A DNA stretch of 64,000 nucleotides from Legionella lansingensis (lineage in GTDB: Bacteria > Pseudomonadota > Gammaproteobacteria > Legionellales > Legionellaceae): assembly GCF_900187355.1 (NCBI RefSeq), contig NZ_LT906451.1:1671001-1735000 (forward strand), given 5' to 3'. The notes under the pieces are model-generated. The model saw nothing but the letters and a program-made list of their open reading frames with translations. It had not been told where the DNA came from and ran no database searches. The position numbers were made by a program, and so were the translations under genes. Positions 11,969-21,263 of the stretch are shown in pieces (within the stretch, counting starts at the first letter, position 1; each line of letters starts with the position of its first letter).

Positions 11969-12532
11969 ATGAAAAATGTAGCAATTGATGAATCCAAGAT
12001 AATTGCGCACACCCAGAAATGGCTGCAATCCTTTGTTATTCAATTTAATCTATGCCCTTTTGCCAAAAGAGAGGTAGAGAGAAAATCCGTAAGAATGCAA
12101 GTTAGTCCAGCCCAAAACATACAACAGGCTACAGAAGATTTTTTTTCGGAGATTATGCGCCTAGAGAGCCAACAAGGTATAGAAACGACCCTCCTAATTC
12201 TTCCGTATTTATTCAAAGATTTTTTCCATTACCTTGATTTCATTGAATTATGTGAGTTATTTCTGTTAGAGAGGGGATATGAAGGCATTTATCAGATAGC
12301 GAGCTTTCATCCTAATTATTGTTTTGCTGAGGAAGCCTTTGACGATGTGTCTCACTATACCAATCGCTCGCCCTATCCGATGATCCATCTTTTAAGAGAA
12401 AAAAGCCTGGAGAAGGCGATTAAGTTCTATGGAGCAACAGAGGCCATTCCAGAAAGGAATATTAACACCATGCGTAAACTTGGATTAGTAGAAATAGGAA
12501 AAATTCTGGCTAATTGTTTTCAGGAAGAATGA
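11969..12532 (+). CDS. DUF1415 family protein
   Basis: A 187-residue cytoplasmic protein of the DUF1415 family, recognised by the N-terminal WLQSFVIQFNLCPFAKREV, by LLILPYLFKDFFHYLDF, and by the stretch QIASFHPNYCFAEE followed by NRSPYPMIHLLRE. The start at 11969 (MKNVAIDES) matches the family better than an ATG-poor extension 11 residues upstream. The function of the family is unknown. Conserved Cys and His residues suggest a metal or redox role, which is inference only. Confidence 0.8.
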   Translation: MKNVAIDESKIIAHTQKWLQSFVIQFNLCPFAKREVERKSVRMQVSPAQNIQQATEDFFSEIMRLESQQGIETTLLILPYLFKDFFHYLDFIELCELFLLERGYEGIYQIASFHPNYCFAEEAFDDVSHYTNRSPYPMIHLLREKSLEKAIKFYGATEAIPERNINTMRKLGLVEIGKILANCFQEE

Positions 12533-12543
12533 TCAAATTAACA

Positions 12544-14709
12544 CTATCCTTTCACTTCGAGCTGAGGAAGTAACATCTCAATTTCTGAAACTTGCTGTGC
12601 TGTTTCCGGCGCAAACGGGAAAAAACGACCGTAGAAATAGCGATGAGCGAGTAAACCAACCCCGTAAAAAACGCCAAGCCCCACAATAGCAAGCGCAATG
12701 TTTCCTAAAATTTGCATTAACAAACCACCTTCTTCGCGATGATTCTCAAGCTCCCCCCTGTTATCCTGAATTGCTTTTAGACAATTTTTTCTAAAAGTTC
12801 CATAGTCCTCAGTGTTTCCGAGAAGATTGGCAAAATGTTTTAGAAGCTGTACATGCAAAGTCCCAGCCGCAATTGCTGCTGCCTTATAGTGCTCCTGCGT
12901 CTTACCCTTTTCAGTAAAGAGGCTGGCTTTACTACCCAATTTTTTTAGAAGGTTCAACAATTGACGTTCTTGGTCTCTTAGATCGTATGATTCTATTTCC
13001 CAGTATAATTCTCCGACCTCTTCACTCATCTCTTCTGGCTTCAGCATCTCTGGGTGACTTAATTCCTCAAATGCATCTACATTCGTTTGGGAATCTGCAA
13101 GCTCCAAGCTTGTAGACACTTGACCCTTAAACGATCGGTTACTCTCAGGTGGAGATGACTGAATTCGACTAATTGACTTGGGAATGCTAACTGAATCTGT
13201 AAGTAATGACCCTTGACTAGACTCAACCACCACACGTTTAGGTGGAGACATTTCAAGTTTTAACTGCCTTAATCGGGATACTAGTGCTGCTATTGGCGCC
13301 TCAGGATCCTTAGTTTCAAGGTCGGTTAATGGGAAGGTTGCTGCCAGTAACAAGGAGGAGGAGTTGCCAGCCAGAATAAACTTGTCCTGAATACTAAGAG
13401 TAGTAGATTCCTCATGTACGAGAAGACCCGTTTGTAAACTCTGAATCTCATCGTAATTCTCTTTGTACTCCTGCTTTTGTATTGCATATGCTAAAAGGCC
13501 AGCCATCGTTTTTTCTGTTGGTATTAAATAGAAATGTCCTTCACGAATACTAAGAGCGAGCTCAAAATGGGGCGCTTCATAAGCGATGAGGGGGGCTTTA
13601 CTTTCATAACCATAAATGGCGTAAGGTAAAAACTTAGCTAAAATTGAATCAACATCGCCATAAGAGATTTTAACCCCTGGCCGCCGAAGATATTCAAGAT
13701 AATTTGGGTAACCTTCTTCTTCCCAATAACTTCTAAAATACTCGACATCATCAATTTTCCATCTTTCTTCATCGAAGAAGACCTTATTGGCTTCATATAC
13801 GGGATTAGGTGTATCTCTAAGCTGCTCCAGAAGACTAACCAGGTAACCGCGAGTAGCGCTTAGATTAATGTTAAGCAGTTTTTCTGCGTCCTGAATATCT
13901 TTAGGCGCTTCCTTAGACGTTGCTATGCCCTTCTCTTCCAATTTGATTTTTAGCTCTTGAAATGCTTTTTTCACTGCCAGGAGAGACGCTTCTGCAATCT
14001 TAAGTGCGGATTCTGCATCAGAAATTTTAATTTGGGGGATGTGCTCGGCAAGAGCAATGCTCTGTTTACCAATAAGTTGCTTAAGCTCTCCAACGAGCCT
14101 TGTCAGTTCTTCATCATGAGCCACCAGCGAATTCAATGCACTTAAATGATCATTCATTTCTCCAAGATTACGTTTAAGATCAACAAGTGGTGCTTGCGCA
14201 TCTTCAAGCGCTGCTTCCCTAAATTTAACAATCAATTTTGAAAACGTGATATGTCGTTCATCACAACCTCTGCTCTCTAGATGAGGAAATTCATAACGAA
14301 CAGCAAGGCTATGTTTGTTATCCAATTGATTCACAAACCAATGACGAAATAGAATTCCTAAAATTAGCGTTTTTTCAAATAAATACTGCGTAGAGTCAAA
14401 TTCTTCTGAGTCTGCAAGCTCTCGTTTAGAAGACGAAGTACTTGTCTTAGAGCGCTCATAATCGATAAAAAATTCATGTAAAGCAGCCTCGTCCTTAAGT
14501 AGTTCTTTTAACTGCAAAACAAGCTTGGAATCATTCTTGGCGGGACGAAATAAATCCTCAGGTAACCGAATGTTGTTACATAAATAGTGAAGAGCGATGC
14601 AATGAAAAAAGCAATTTTCAAAAACTGGTGAAACAGAAATAGCTTCTCTAATTCTTTTGTCTGCTCGATCTTCTATTAGTATGGTTTCTATCTTTTGGGA
14701 GCTTAACAC
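12544..14709 (-). CDS. Large coiled-coil protein with C-terminal membrane hairpin, effector candidate
   Basis: A 721-residue protein with no recognised enzyme domain. Residues about 170-300 are helical with coiled-coil character. A hydrophobic stretch near the end (NIALAIVGLGVFYGVGLLAH, about 672-691) is followed by a short acidic tail (SEIEMLLPQLEVKG). This layout is common among Legionella Dot/Icm substrates. A PmrA-like box lies 43 bp upstream, which supports the assignment. It is convergent with the DUF1415 gene. The secretion claim is inference. Confidence 0.65.
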   Translation of the reverse strand: MLSSQKIETILIEDRADKRIREAISVSPVFENCFFHCIALHYLCNNIRLPEDLFRPAKNDSKLVLQLKELLKDEAALHEFFIDYERSKTSTSSSKRELADSEEFDSTQYLFEKTLILGILFRHWFVNQLDNKHSLAVRYEFPHLESRGCDERHITFSKLIVKFREAALEDAQAPLVDLKRNLGEMNDHLSALNSLVAHDEELTRLVGELKQLIGKQSIALAEHIPQIKISDAESALKIAEASLLAVKKAFQELKIKLEEKGIATSKEAPKDIQDAEKLLNINLSATRGYLVSLLEQLRDTPNPVYEANKVFFDEERWKIDDVEYFRSYWEEEGYPNYLEYLRRPGVKISYGDVDSILAKFLPYAIYGYESKAPLIAYEAPHFELALSIREGHFYLIPTEKTMAGLLAYAIQKQEYKENYDEIQSLQTGLLVHEESTTLSIQDKFILAGNSSSLLLAATFPLTDLETKDPEAPIAALVSRLRQLKLEMSPPKRVVVESSQGSLLTDSVSIPKSISRIQSSPPESNRSFKGQVSTSLELADSQTNVDAFEELSHPEMLKPEEMSEEVGELYWEIESYDLRDQERQLLNLLKKLGSKASLFTEKGKTQEHYKAAAIAAGTLHVQLLKHFANLLGNTEDYGTFRKNCLKAIQDNRGELENHREEGGLLMQILGNIALAIVGLGVFYGVGLLAHRYFYGRFFPFAPETAQQVSEIEMLLPQLEVKG

Positions 14710-14751
14710 GGCAAAACCTGTTCGTAATTACTATCGAGATAATAACAGATT

Positions 14752-14771
14752 TTTATTAAGGTACTATTAAC
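14752..14771 (-). promoter_or_regulatory. PmrA-like box upstream of the 721-residue protein
   Basis: On the minus strand the sequence reads GTTAATAGT-AC-CTTAATAAA, matching the Legionella PmrA consensus of two TTAAT half-sites 11 bases apart. It begins 43 bp upstream of the start at 14709. A possible -10 (TAGTAA) lies 18 bp further on. The insertion sequence begins only 21 bp beyond the box. Confidence 0.5.
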
Positions 14772-14893
14772 TTACTATGCGTTTATCCCTGACCGAATTG
14801 CCTCAAATTATCTGTTGCCGAAGGATGACGTAAATAAGTCCATAAATTGCTTCGTTGCCTCAATATGGCTGTTGCCGAGCGAGAGGAACAGAA

Positions 14894-16075
14894 ATGGGGC
14901 AAGTGAATATGGATTTGTACCTAAAAATACAGCGTATCCGCTATCAACGAGGCAATAGAGCGTTAAAAAAACGCATTCTGGATGAATTTTGCGAGACGCA
15001 TCATTATCATCGCAAAGCAGCAGCTCGTTTATTAAGACAGTTACCCATTTCTGATAAAAGTCCGAAGAAAGTTGGAAAAAAGAAGACCTATGACCCATCC
15101 ATATTGCTGGAGCCTTTAAAAAAGATATGGCTTGGCACGGATCAGATGTGTGGTAAACGATTAAAGAGAGCTCTTCCCTTATGGTTACCTCATTATCAAA
15201 ATCATTATGAGCCTTTAGCGGCGGAGATATCCTCTCAACTGCTAACCATGAGCGCTGCTACAATTGATCGCTTACTCAAGCCTGTTAAAACTCGCTATGG
15301 AAAAGGCTTAAGTGGAACAAAGCCTGGAAGTATTCTCAGGAATCAAATTCCAGTCAATACGAATCAGTGGAATACTAACGAAGTGGGTTTTATGGAGGCC
15401 GACAGCGTTGCGCATTGTGGAGCATCACTAGCCGGTGATTTTGTTTGGTCTATTACGCTGACGGATATTTTCAGTGGCTGGACAGAAATGCGGGCCACTT
15501 GGAATAAAGGAGCTCATGGTGTCTTGGGGGGTATTCAAGACATAGAAAAAAATTTACCTTTTGAAATCAAAGGGTTTGATTGTGATAACGGCTCAGAGTT
15601 TCTCAATTGGCATCTCATTCATTATTTTACTGAGCGGGACCCACAAAAAGCGGTTCAATTTACTCGCTCTCGTCCTTATAAAAAAGACGATAATGCACAT
15701 GTTGAACAAAAGAACTGGACTCATGTGCGTCAACTGTTTGGTTATCATCGTTTTGGTAATCCAAAGCTCGTTGAGCTTATGAATGACTTATATTCTAACG
15801 AAGTCTCCTTGTTATTTAATTTTTTCTATCCTTGCATTAAGCTCATTGACAAAGTACGAATTCAATCCCGTGTAATCAAAAAATATGATCAACCCCAAAC
15901 GCCCTATCAGCGACTGATGACGTCGAATGGTCTTACTCTCGCTCAGAAAACAAAATTACAAGAGACCTTTAATACACTCGACCCGTTTGACTTGCAAAAA
16001 AAGATTCAAAAAAAGCTAAAATTAATATTTAGATTAGTGAATATTCAACATGTAAAACAAAGAAAGGCTCTTTAA
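14894..16075 (+). CDS. Integrase-core (rve) DDE transposase, copy 1
   Basis: A 393-residue transposase. The N-terminal helix-turn-helix region is about 1-110. The catalytic core shows the first Asp in FMEADSVAHCG, the second in GFDCDNGSEFLN and the Glu in NAHVEQKNWTHVRQLFGYHRF, which is the integrase-type spacing. The start at 14894 has the GAGAGGAAC ribosome site; a frame running 13 residues further upstream has no good start. It belongs to an IS481/ISNCY-like group; the exact family was not determined. It looks intact. Confidence 0.9.
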   Translation: MGQVNMDLYLKIQRIRYQRGNRALKKRILDEFCETHHYHRKAAARLLRQLPISDKSPKKVGKKKTYDPSILLEPLKKIWLGTDQMCGKRLKRALPLWLPHYQNHYEPLAAEISSQLLTMSAATIDRLLKPVKTRYGKGLSGTKPGSILRNQIPVNTNQWNTNEVGFMEADSVAHCGASLAGDFVWSITLTDIFSGWTEMRATWNKGAHGVLGGIQDIEKNLPFEIKGFDCDNGSEFLNWHLIHYFTERDPQKAVQFTRSRPYKKDDNAHVEQKNWTHVRQLFGYHRFGNPKLVELMNDLYSNEVSLLFNFFYPCIKLIDKVRIQSRVIKKYDQPQTPYQRLMTSNGLTLAQKTKLQETFNTLDPFDLQKKIQKKLKLIFRLVNIQHVKQRKAL

Positions 16076-16370
16076 TGAAAGTCTTATTCAATATTGTAAA
16101 AAGACAGGAACATAAAGCCTGTGGATATGATGGACGAGTCCTTCGGACCAGCCTGTGCCCTATGGGACGTGTGGACAAAACCATGAATAACAAAAAGACG
16201 TTATTCACAGTTATTGCCCACACTCACAGGCTTCTCGCCCACACACCCACCAGGCTCAATAGCAATTATTTTTTAATCGCAACAAAACCTCTCAAAAGCA
16301 ACACCTATTCTGAGGCAACGACTCAGTATATTTTTTGTCCTTCGGCAACAGGTTCTATTGAGGCAACAGG
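16076..16370. other. Non-coding 3' tail of the insertion sequence, DnaA-box-like motifs
   Basis: This 295-bp tail follows the transposase stop in both copies. It contains TTATTCACA at 16201-16209 (an exact TTATNCACA match), TGTGGATAT at 16120-16128 and TGTGGACAA at 16170-16178 as near matches on the other strand, and paired GCCTGTG/CACAGGC blocks. A reading frame crosses it but has no protein-like character. Confidence 0.5.
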
Positions 16371-16404
16371 TGATGCGATGATTTTTTCCGTCCCGTATCT
16401 GTAA

Positions 16405-17214
16405 TTATTTTTTCGAAGTGAAAGCACTTTCTTCGTGTTCCTCATTAGAGTGTTCATCTCTTGCTTCTTTCAAGGCAGTTTTGAAATCTCTCTGTTCATT
16501 TAGTTTTACCTCTTCATTTAGACCGGGATTTTTCTGTAACTCAATCCGATGAACATCTCCCATATCTATGGGAACAACAAGGCCATCCTTAGAAACCATA
16601 TAATTTCCTAGATGTAAATCACCTTGTTCATACCCTAACTTAAGCATTTTTTCTCGGATCTTGCTAACCACAATAGTAACTGATAGTTCACCTAGCGTTT
16701 GATCAAGATTTTCTAAAGCTTTATTATATAATGCAGTCCGTACTCTAATTTGTTCTAAGTCCCTTCTAATTTGTTCTTGAGTTTTGCCTTTGAAGTCTAG
16801 TTTAGGTATTTCAAATTCCTCTTTGGTGGGTATTTTTAATAAACCTTCTGCTGATAATAGCTCATATAATCCTTTCTTATAGTGTTCTGCAGTTACTCCT
16901 TCTATTAAAGGCATGATCATCATCCCACGGTTTCCAGACTTATTTGAACTTCCATCCTCAAAGCTAATCGTTCCATTTGCAACTTTGGAACTAGATAAAT
17001 GTTCGTATTCCTTGCCTAAATCATGCATCACGCTATTCCACATGTTTGATTCTTCTGAGAGATCCACTGTCTCAGAAAACTTTAATGCAAATTTACTACC
17101 TTCTTTTGTTTCTATCATATATACAGAACCATTTACTCCATCTCCCAAAGGCTCCCCATCATTTAAAACCTTACATTCCTCTCCTGATTCAAAAACTATA
17201 CTTTTTGCTTTCAT
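16405..17214 (-). CDS. Protein-kinase-like protein with Glu-rich C-terminus, effector candidate
   Basis: A 269-residue kinase fold. The glycine loop LGDGVNGSV (23-31), the ATP lysine in FALKF (Lys45), the catalytic loop GDLHLGN (Asp199, Asn204) and the metal-binding Asp in IDMGD (Asp217, in place of DFG) are all present, so activity is plausible. The C-terminus (DEHSNEEHEESAF) resembles the E-block signal of Dot/Icm substrates. I chose Met at 17214. A frame open to 17385 would add a hydrophobic segment but has no ribosome site. Small-molecule phosphorylation is an alternative. Confidence 0.65.
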   Translation of the reverse strand: MKAKSIVFESGEECKVLNDGEPLGDGVNGSVYMIETKEGSKFALKFSETVDLSEESNMWNSVMHDLGKEYEHLSSSKVANGTISFEDGSSNKSGNRGMMIMPLIEGVTAEHYKKGLYELLSAEGLLKIPTKEEFEIPKLDFKGKTQEQIRRDLEQIRVRTALYNKALENLDQTLGELSVTIVVSKIREKMLKLGYEQGDLHLGNYMVSKDGLVVPIDMGDVHRIELQKNPGLNEEVKLNEQRDFKTALKEARDEHSNEEHEESAFTSKK

Positions 17215-17564
17215 GGAGCCACTTTGGTTAATTTTAATACATAATGTTATATATATATCACCTAGGATAAAATTCAAATTATTAGGATAAATCGAATGCT
17301 CTGCACTGAAAAAAAGGAATATTATTGTACAACCTAAGAACACGACATAAGAAGAAACACATTGACTTAAGAAAATAATGCGCATATTATGGTTTCATTG
17401 GCAATCTTTTTTACTCTCTTAGGAACTAAAGATGTCTACCGACGACAAACAATTTTTCCTAATTTCTCTTCTTAGCAACCTTCTCCGCTGAGGCGGAGTA
17501 CTCTATCTATCACAATCCCAATCAAATCTTTAGTCGTTCTTTAAATTAATTTGAAGTGATCATT

Positions 17565-18782
17565 ATGAATAAATCAATCACACGTACTGCTGCTTGGGGA
17601 ATATGGGTAATTGCCTCCTTGTTTTATGCTTATCAATACATCTTAAGGGTAATGCCCAATATCATGCTGGATAATTTTATTCAGCAATTTCACATTGACA
17701 CTGCGGTATTTGGGCAATTTTCAGGTGTTTATTACATTGGCTACTCCTTAATGCACCTCCCCATTGGCATTATGCTTGACCGTTTTGGTCCAAGAAAAGT
17801 AATGACAACCTGTATCTTGCTAACTGTCTTGGGTCTCTTACCCATTATTTTTGCTGAACATTGGGTCTATCCACTGGTTGGTCGGGTTTTGATAGGTGTG
17901 GGTTCATCCGCTGCGATTCTCGGGACATTTAAGATAATACGTATGGGTTTCAAAGAACAATATTTCACCAGGATGCTTAGTTTTTCGGTGACAATAGGTC
18001 TAATTGGCGCTATTTATGGCGGTGGACCAGTCAGTTATTTATGTACAATTTGGGATTATAAAGTTGTCGTAGAGATTTTAGCTTTCTTTGGCATCAGTTT
18101 GGCTGTCATCACCTATTTTATTGTTCCTGATATCCAAAAGGCTAACCATAGAACAACCATCGTAGCCGATATCAAACAGGTGATCACTAATCGTCAAATT
18201 CTCGTTCTATGTTTTTTAGCTGGATTGATGGTTGGTCCGTTGGAAGGCTTTGCCGACGTTTGGGGATCTGCGTTTATAATGCAGGTTTATGGCTTTGATA
18301 AAGGGTTAGCCAGTTATTTACCCTCCATGATTTTTATTGGGATGTGTTTTGGAGCCCCTGTCCTAAGTTACGTTGCAGAAAAGACAGGTAATTATTTGGG
18401 CGTAATCATTGGTGCCGGTCTATTTATGATGCTTATTTTCATGGCCTTAATTTCCCATGCGTTAACAGCAACAACGATGACATTTGGCTTCATCATTGTA
18501 GGCGTTTGCTCAGCTTATCAAATTTTAGCGATCTATAAGGCATCAACCTATGTTCCTGAACATGTCGCGGGCATAACAACAGCAGTCGCTAATATGATTA
18601 TTATGAGTTTTGGTTATGCTTTCCATACGATCATTGGTTTGATAATTAATAGCTTTGGGGGAACGAAGGTTTCCGGAGCGTTTATCTATGGTTTAGGCAT
18701 TATCCCGGTTACTTTAGGCTTTGCGGTCATTGGCTTTTTTGGACTCTTTTATCAGGAACGTTTCAGAGTAGCACAAGCATAA
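17565..18782 (+). CDS. MFS transporter, possibly phagosomal-transporter (Pht/FPT) type
   Basis: A 405-residue, 12-helix inner-membrane carrier. The start at 17565 follows GAAGTG at a good distance; a GTG three codons earlier is possible. The N-terminus WGIWVIASLFYAYQYILRVM and loop motif DRFGPRKVM resemble the Pht/FPT nutrient carriers of intracellular bacteria such as Legionella and Francisella. That sub-family call is from memory of the pattern. The substrate is unknown; Pht relatives import amino acids or nucleosides. The gene stands alone. Confidence 0.75.
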   Translation: MNKSITRTAAWGIWVIASLFYAYQYILRVMPNIMLDNFIQQFHIDTAVFGQFSGVYYIGYSLMHLPIGIMLDRFGPRKVMTTCILLTVLGLLPIIFAEHWVYPLVGRVLIGVGSSAAILGTFKIIRMGFKEQYFTRMLSFSVTIGLIGAIYGGGPVSYLCTIWDYKVVVEILAFFGISLAVITYFIVPDIQKANHRTTIVADIKQVITNRQILVLCFLAGLMVGPLEGFADVWGSAFIMQVYGFDKGLASYLPSMIFIGMCFGAPVLSYVAEKTGNYLGVIIGAGLFMMLIFMALISHALTATTMTFGFIIVGVCSAYQILAIYKASTYVPEHVAGITTAVANMIIMSFGYAFHTIIGLIINSFGGTKVSGAFIYGLGIIPVTLGFAVIGFFGLFYQERFRVAQA

Positions 18783-18818
18783 TTATGATGAATGGCTTTG
18801 ATTTATGCCGTTAAGACT

Positions 18819-18877
18819 ATCCTGAGCATAGCGAAAGATCTTCTAAAATTCAGGAGATCCCTCGCTACGCTCGGGAT
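18819..18877. repeat. Imperfect inverted repeat after the MFS gene
   Basis: Arms of 23 bp at 18819-18841 and 18855-18877 (ATCCTGAGCATAGCGAAAG against CTCGCTACGCTCGGGAT) with a few mismatches. It is a dispersed palindrome of a type widespread in Proteobacteria, and it may also end transcription of the MFS gene and the convergent phasin gene. Confidence 0.65.
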
Positions 18878-18937
18878 GCCAAGGGTTCTTTGCACTATGT
18901 ATAAAGATACAGGCCTGCAGGATAACGTAAGCATTGA

Positions 18938-19219
18938 TTAATGTTTTGTAGCTCTTATATCGCTAGCCAGTGTCAATAAATGCCTTTCAAAAATTTGAAA
19001 AGCCTGTTGCATATAATCCAGTGCTCTGTGACCATTTTGGATCAATATATTTACATTTTTGTCCAAAAGGTCCTCTGGAGTTTTTAATTGTGGCAGTTCG
19101 TCAGGTTTTATATATGCCAGTTTTTGAAACGTTTTAACATTAAGTTCCATTATTTCTTGAAAAGGTTTTTGTAATTCATTGAAACTATCCTTTAATCCCT
19201 CCCAATAATCTCGTTGCAT
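18938..19219 (-). CDS. Phasin family protein
   Basis: A 93-residue helical protein that would coat polyhydroxyalkanoate granules. The sequence (YWEGLKDSFNELQKPFQEIMELNVKTFQ, in part) has the amphipathic helix and Leu/Phe pattern of phasins. The start at 19219 is fixed by AGGAGA eight bases upstream. The granule role comes from the family; no PHA synthesis gene lies nearby in this window. Confidence 0.75.
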   Translation of the reverse strand: MQRDYWEGLKDSFNELQKPFQEIMELNVKTFQKLAYIKPDELPQLKTPEDLLDKNVNILIQNGHRALDYMQQAFQIFERHLLTLASDIRATKH

Positions 19220-19291
19220 AACATTTCTCCTAATGTTGCAGTGCACAATAAAGCTTAGGTCTTCTTTTTTCGTTTGTCAAACGGTGCAATA

Positions 19292-19492
19292 TTATCGATT
19301 GATAAACCAGAGAATAACTATAATCAGTGCACTGATTATAATGCACGTTGTAATCGGGAAATAAAAGGTAAAATTCCCTTTCTCAATCACGATATCCCCT
19401 GGCAGACGACCCAAACCCAATCGTTTAATCCAGGGCCATGATAATCCAAGAATGATTAAAATTATCCCTAAGATAACCAGCAATTTTTGCAT
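19292..19492 (-). CDS. DUF2905 small membrane protein
   Basis: A 66-residue protein with two helices around the conserved loop LGLGRLPGDIVIEKGNFTFYFP, the mark of the DUF2905 family. It has a good GGAG site. Function is unknown. It lies 72 bp upstream of the phasin gene on the same strand. Confidence 0.88.
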   Translation of the reverse strand: MQKLLVILGIILIILGLSWPWIKRLGLGRLPGDIVIEKGNFTFYFPITTCIIISALIIVILWFINR

Positions 19493-19628
19493 TAATAACT
19501 CCTGTGTTCATTGCCGCGCTTCTCTGCACCTAAGTCAATATTTGAATATATAATAAACCATCTGCTCAAATTTGAGCTATAGTATCCTATACAACACCAA
19601 TAAGAACAAAGATTATCAAGGAGATACT

Positions 19629-20891
19629 ATGAAGAAAAAGCTGCTATTGCTTTTAGCAGTAACTTCGACTTGTTTCTCTCTGCCCGTGCCGGAGCGTTTG
19701 CAATCCCAAAGGATAGGGAATAATAATTTGCTTGCCCAGCTCATGTCGATGGCAACTCCTCAACAACAGTACTCTAAAATTCCTATGCTTGCCTTAAATG
19801 AAATTGAGCAGATGCTACGCAAGCAAGCCCCTACACTGAATACTGTGGTGATTAATAAAGTATTAACCACTCTAAAGTGTGGACAAGAATATCATGTGAA
19901 CCACAATGAGATCTTGACCATCATTGATTATTCGTTACCCTCAAGTGAGAAAAGGCTTTGGATATTTGATTTACGTGAAAAAAAATTGCTTTTCCATACC
20001 TATGTGTCTCACGGAATTAGGTCTGGCACCTTATTAACTAAATATTTTTCCAATAAAAACAATAGCAAAGCAAGCAGCATGGGAGTTTATACAACCAACC
20101 AGTCTTACTATGGACGTGATGGCCTATCCTTGCGGCTGGATGGCCTGGATCCAGGTTTCAATGATAACGCTTCTAGCCGAGCGATTGTTATGCACGGTGG
20201 CTGGTATATGGCAGAGCCTTTTATAAAACGCTATGGTAGGCCTGGTCGCAGCTGGGGATGCCCTGCTGTTCCCTTGGAACTCACAGGACCGATTATTAAT
20301 ACGATAAAAAATAAATCGCTATTCGTAATTTATTACCCTAGTGATAATTGGTTTATGAAATCAAAATTTCTAAACTGCGAGAATTTTTCATCCACGCAAA
20401 TCCCCCCTGTCTTGGAGACAGATACCAATCCTCCTGAGAATGAGGGGCGAGAAGGAATTCTTTTTGCAGATATGAACAAAAACAGTCACAGGGAAGAACA
20501 TGAACCCATTGTGGTCGTGACGGCTGACAGTTACGAACGCCTCTTCCATACGAAAGCGCCTTTGGAACGGATGCTGAGACGCCAAATCAATAATGTTGAG
20601 TACATCGCCTTAAGCGAGGCGGAATTTTACAACATCATGGTTCGCAATAACCATAATTTCAACATCTCAGAAAAGTGGAATGAAATTTATTTTGTCGTCC
20701 CGGATGTGCAATTAGAACGCGGTTACTACAGAACCCATATGAGAATTGTCCCGCTAGGGAAAATACAAGAAGTAAAACCGAATACAGGATCTTCTGGCAA
20801 CACTGAAGAGGGCTATCTTATCCAGTTTGAAGCAAGACCCGTTATTACTCTTAAATCAACGAGTGAATTCATCCGTTGGCTAGGACTTTAG
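19629..20891 (+). CDS. Murein L,D-transpeptidase-like protein, exported
   Basis: A 420-residue protein whose start is set by AAGGAG before the ATG at 19629. A signal peptide covers about 1-17. The catalytic domain of the YkuD_2 kind shows His189 (VMHGGWYM) and Cys211 in SWGCPAVP, the HG...S-x-GC pattern of L,D-transpeptidases. It should crosslink or modify peptidoglycan in the periplasm. The C-terminal 150 residues are not assigned to a domain. It is followed within six bases by a decayed membrane gene. Confidence 0.85.
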   Translation: MKKKLLLLLAVTSTCFSLPVPERLQSQRIGNNNLLAQLMSMATPQQQYSKIPMLALNEIEQMLRKQAPTLNTVVINKVLTTLKCGQEYHVNHNEILTIIDYSLPSSEKRLWIFDLREKKLLFHTYVSHGIRSGTLLTKYFSNKNNSKASSMGVYTTNQSYYGRDGLSLRLDGLDPGFNDNASSRAIVMHGGWYMAEPFIKRYGRPGRSWGCPAVPLELTGPIINTIKNKSLFVIYYPSDNWFMKSKFLNCENFSSTQIPPVLETDTNPPENEGREGILFADMNKNSHREEHEPIVVVTADSYERLFHTKAPLERMLRRQINNVEYIALSEAEFYNIMVRNNHNFNISEKWNEIYFVVPDVQLERGYYRTHMRIVPLGKIQEVKPNTGSSGNTEEGYLIQFEARPVITLKSTSEFIRWLGL

Positions 20892-20896
20892 TATTA

Positions 20897-21263
20897 ATGT
20901 ACGTCTTCCTGGACTATTTTTTTGTAATCTTTCACGGAAGCCTAGCCTTGTTCAACCTCACAGGCTGGAGCTGGAAAAAGTCCCGTCGCCTTCATCTCTA
21001 CACCATCAGTTTGACTGGTTTGGCCTTGGAGTTTTTTATGGCCGGGGATACTGTCCCTATACCGACTGGCATTGGGAGGTAAAACGAGAGCTTGGTGAAC
21101 GGACTCTACCACCTCCTACATCAAATATTGTGCAGACCATCTAACCGGAATGCATTGGGATCCGTTTGTTATAAACGTTATAACAGCATTCCTGGGAATT
21201 TCAGTGCTTTTAATCTCCTGTTGGTTAAACTGGAAGGACTGGAAGAAAGCCAAATATAAATAA
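20897..21263 (+). pseudogene. Broken DUF2784-like membrane protein gene
   Basis: Three frames in turn encode one family pattern. 20897-21018 gives FFVIFHGSLALFNLTGWSWKK, then 21015-21113 gives WFGLGVFYGRGYCPYTDWHWE, and from 21114 SYIKYCADHLTGMHWDPFVIN runs to a TAA at 21263. At least one small deletion near 21018 and one shift near 21114 are needed. The family name is from memory of the GYCPxTDWHW motif. Its 3' end overlaps the opposite-strand flavin-type gene. Confidence 0.7.

Larger units (their letters stand above)
14793..16370 (+). mobile_element. DDE insertion sequence with long 3' tail, copy 1
   Basis: A 1578-bp block identical to 33225-34802 except for one base (C at 14920, T at 33352, silent). 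The ends are imperfect inverted repeats of about 33 bp containing TTGCCTCAA and CTGTTGCCGAAGGA (14793-14825 and 16338-16370). GTTGCC motifs recur just inside both ends, as expected for transposase binding. The element holds one transposase gene and a 295-bp non-coding tail. No convincing target duplication is seen for this copy. It ends 35 bp from the stop codon of the kinase-like gene. Confidence 0.9.

Noticed and set aside
16119-16180. Hammerhead-ribozyme-like stretch (TGATGGACGAGTCC...)
   Set aside because: The core order CTGATGA...GAAA is not present; only superficial similarity.
14789-16375. Target duplication for insertion-sequence copy 1
   Set aside because: The flanks (CTGAC and TGATG) share only TGA, too short to accept.
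16075-16404. A reading frame continuing after the transposase stop (also 34507-34812)
   Set aside because: It crosses the non-coding tail and inverted repeat of the insertion sequence, ends at different places in the two copies and has no protein-like composition.
17215-17385. N-terminal extension of the kinase-like protein with a membrane segment
   Set aside because: No ribosome site; the AT-rich sequence looks like a promoter region. Not fully excluded.
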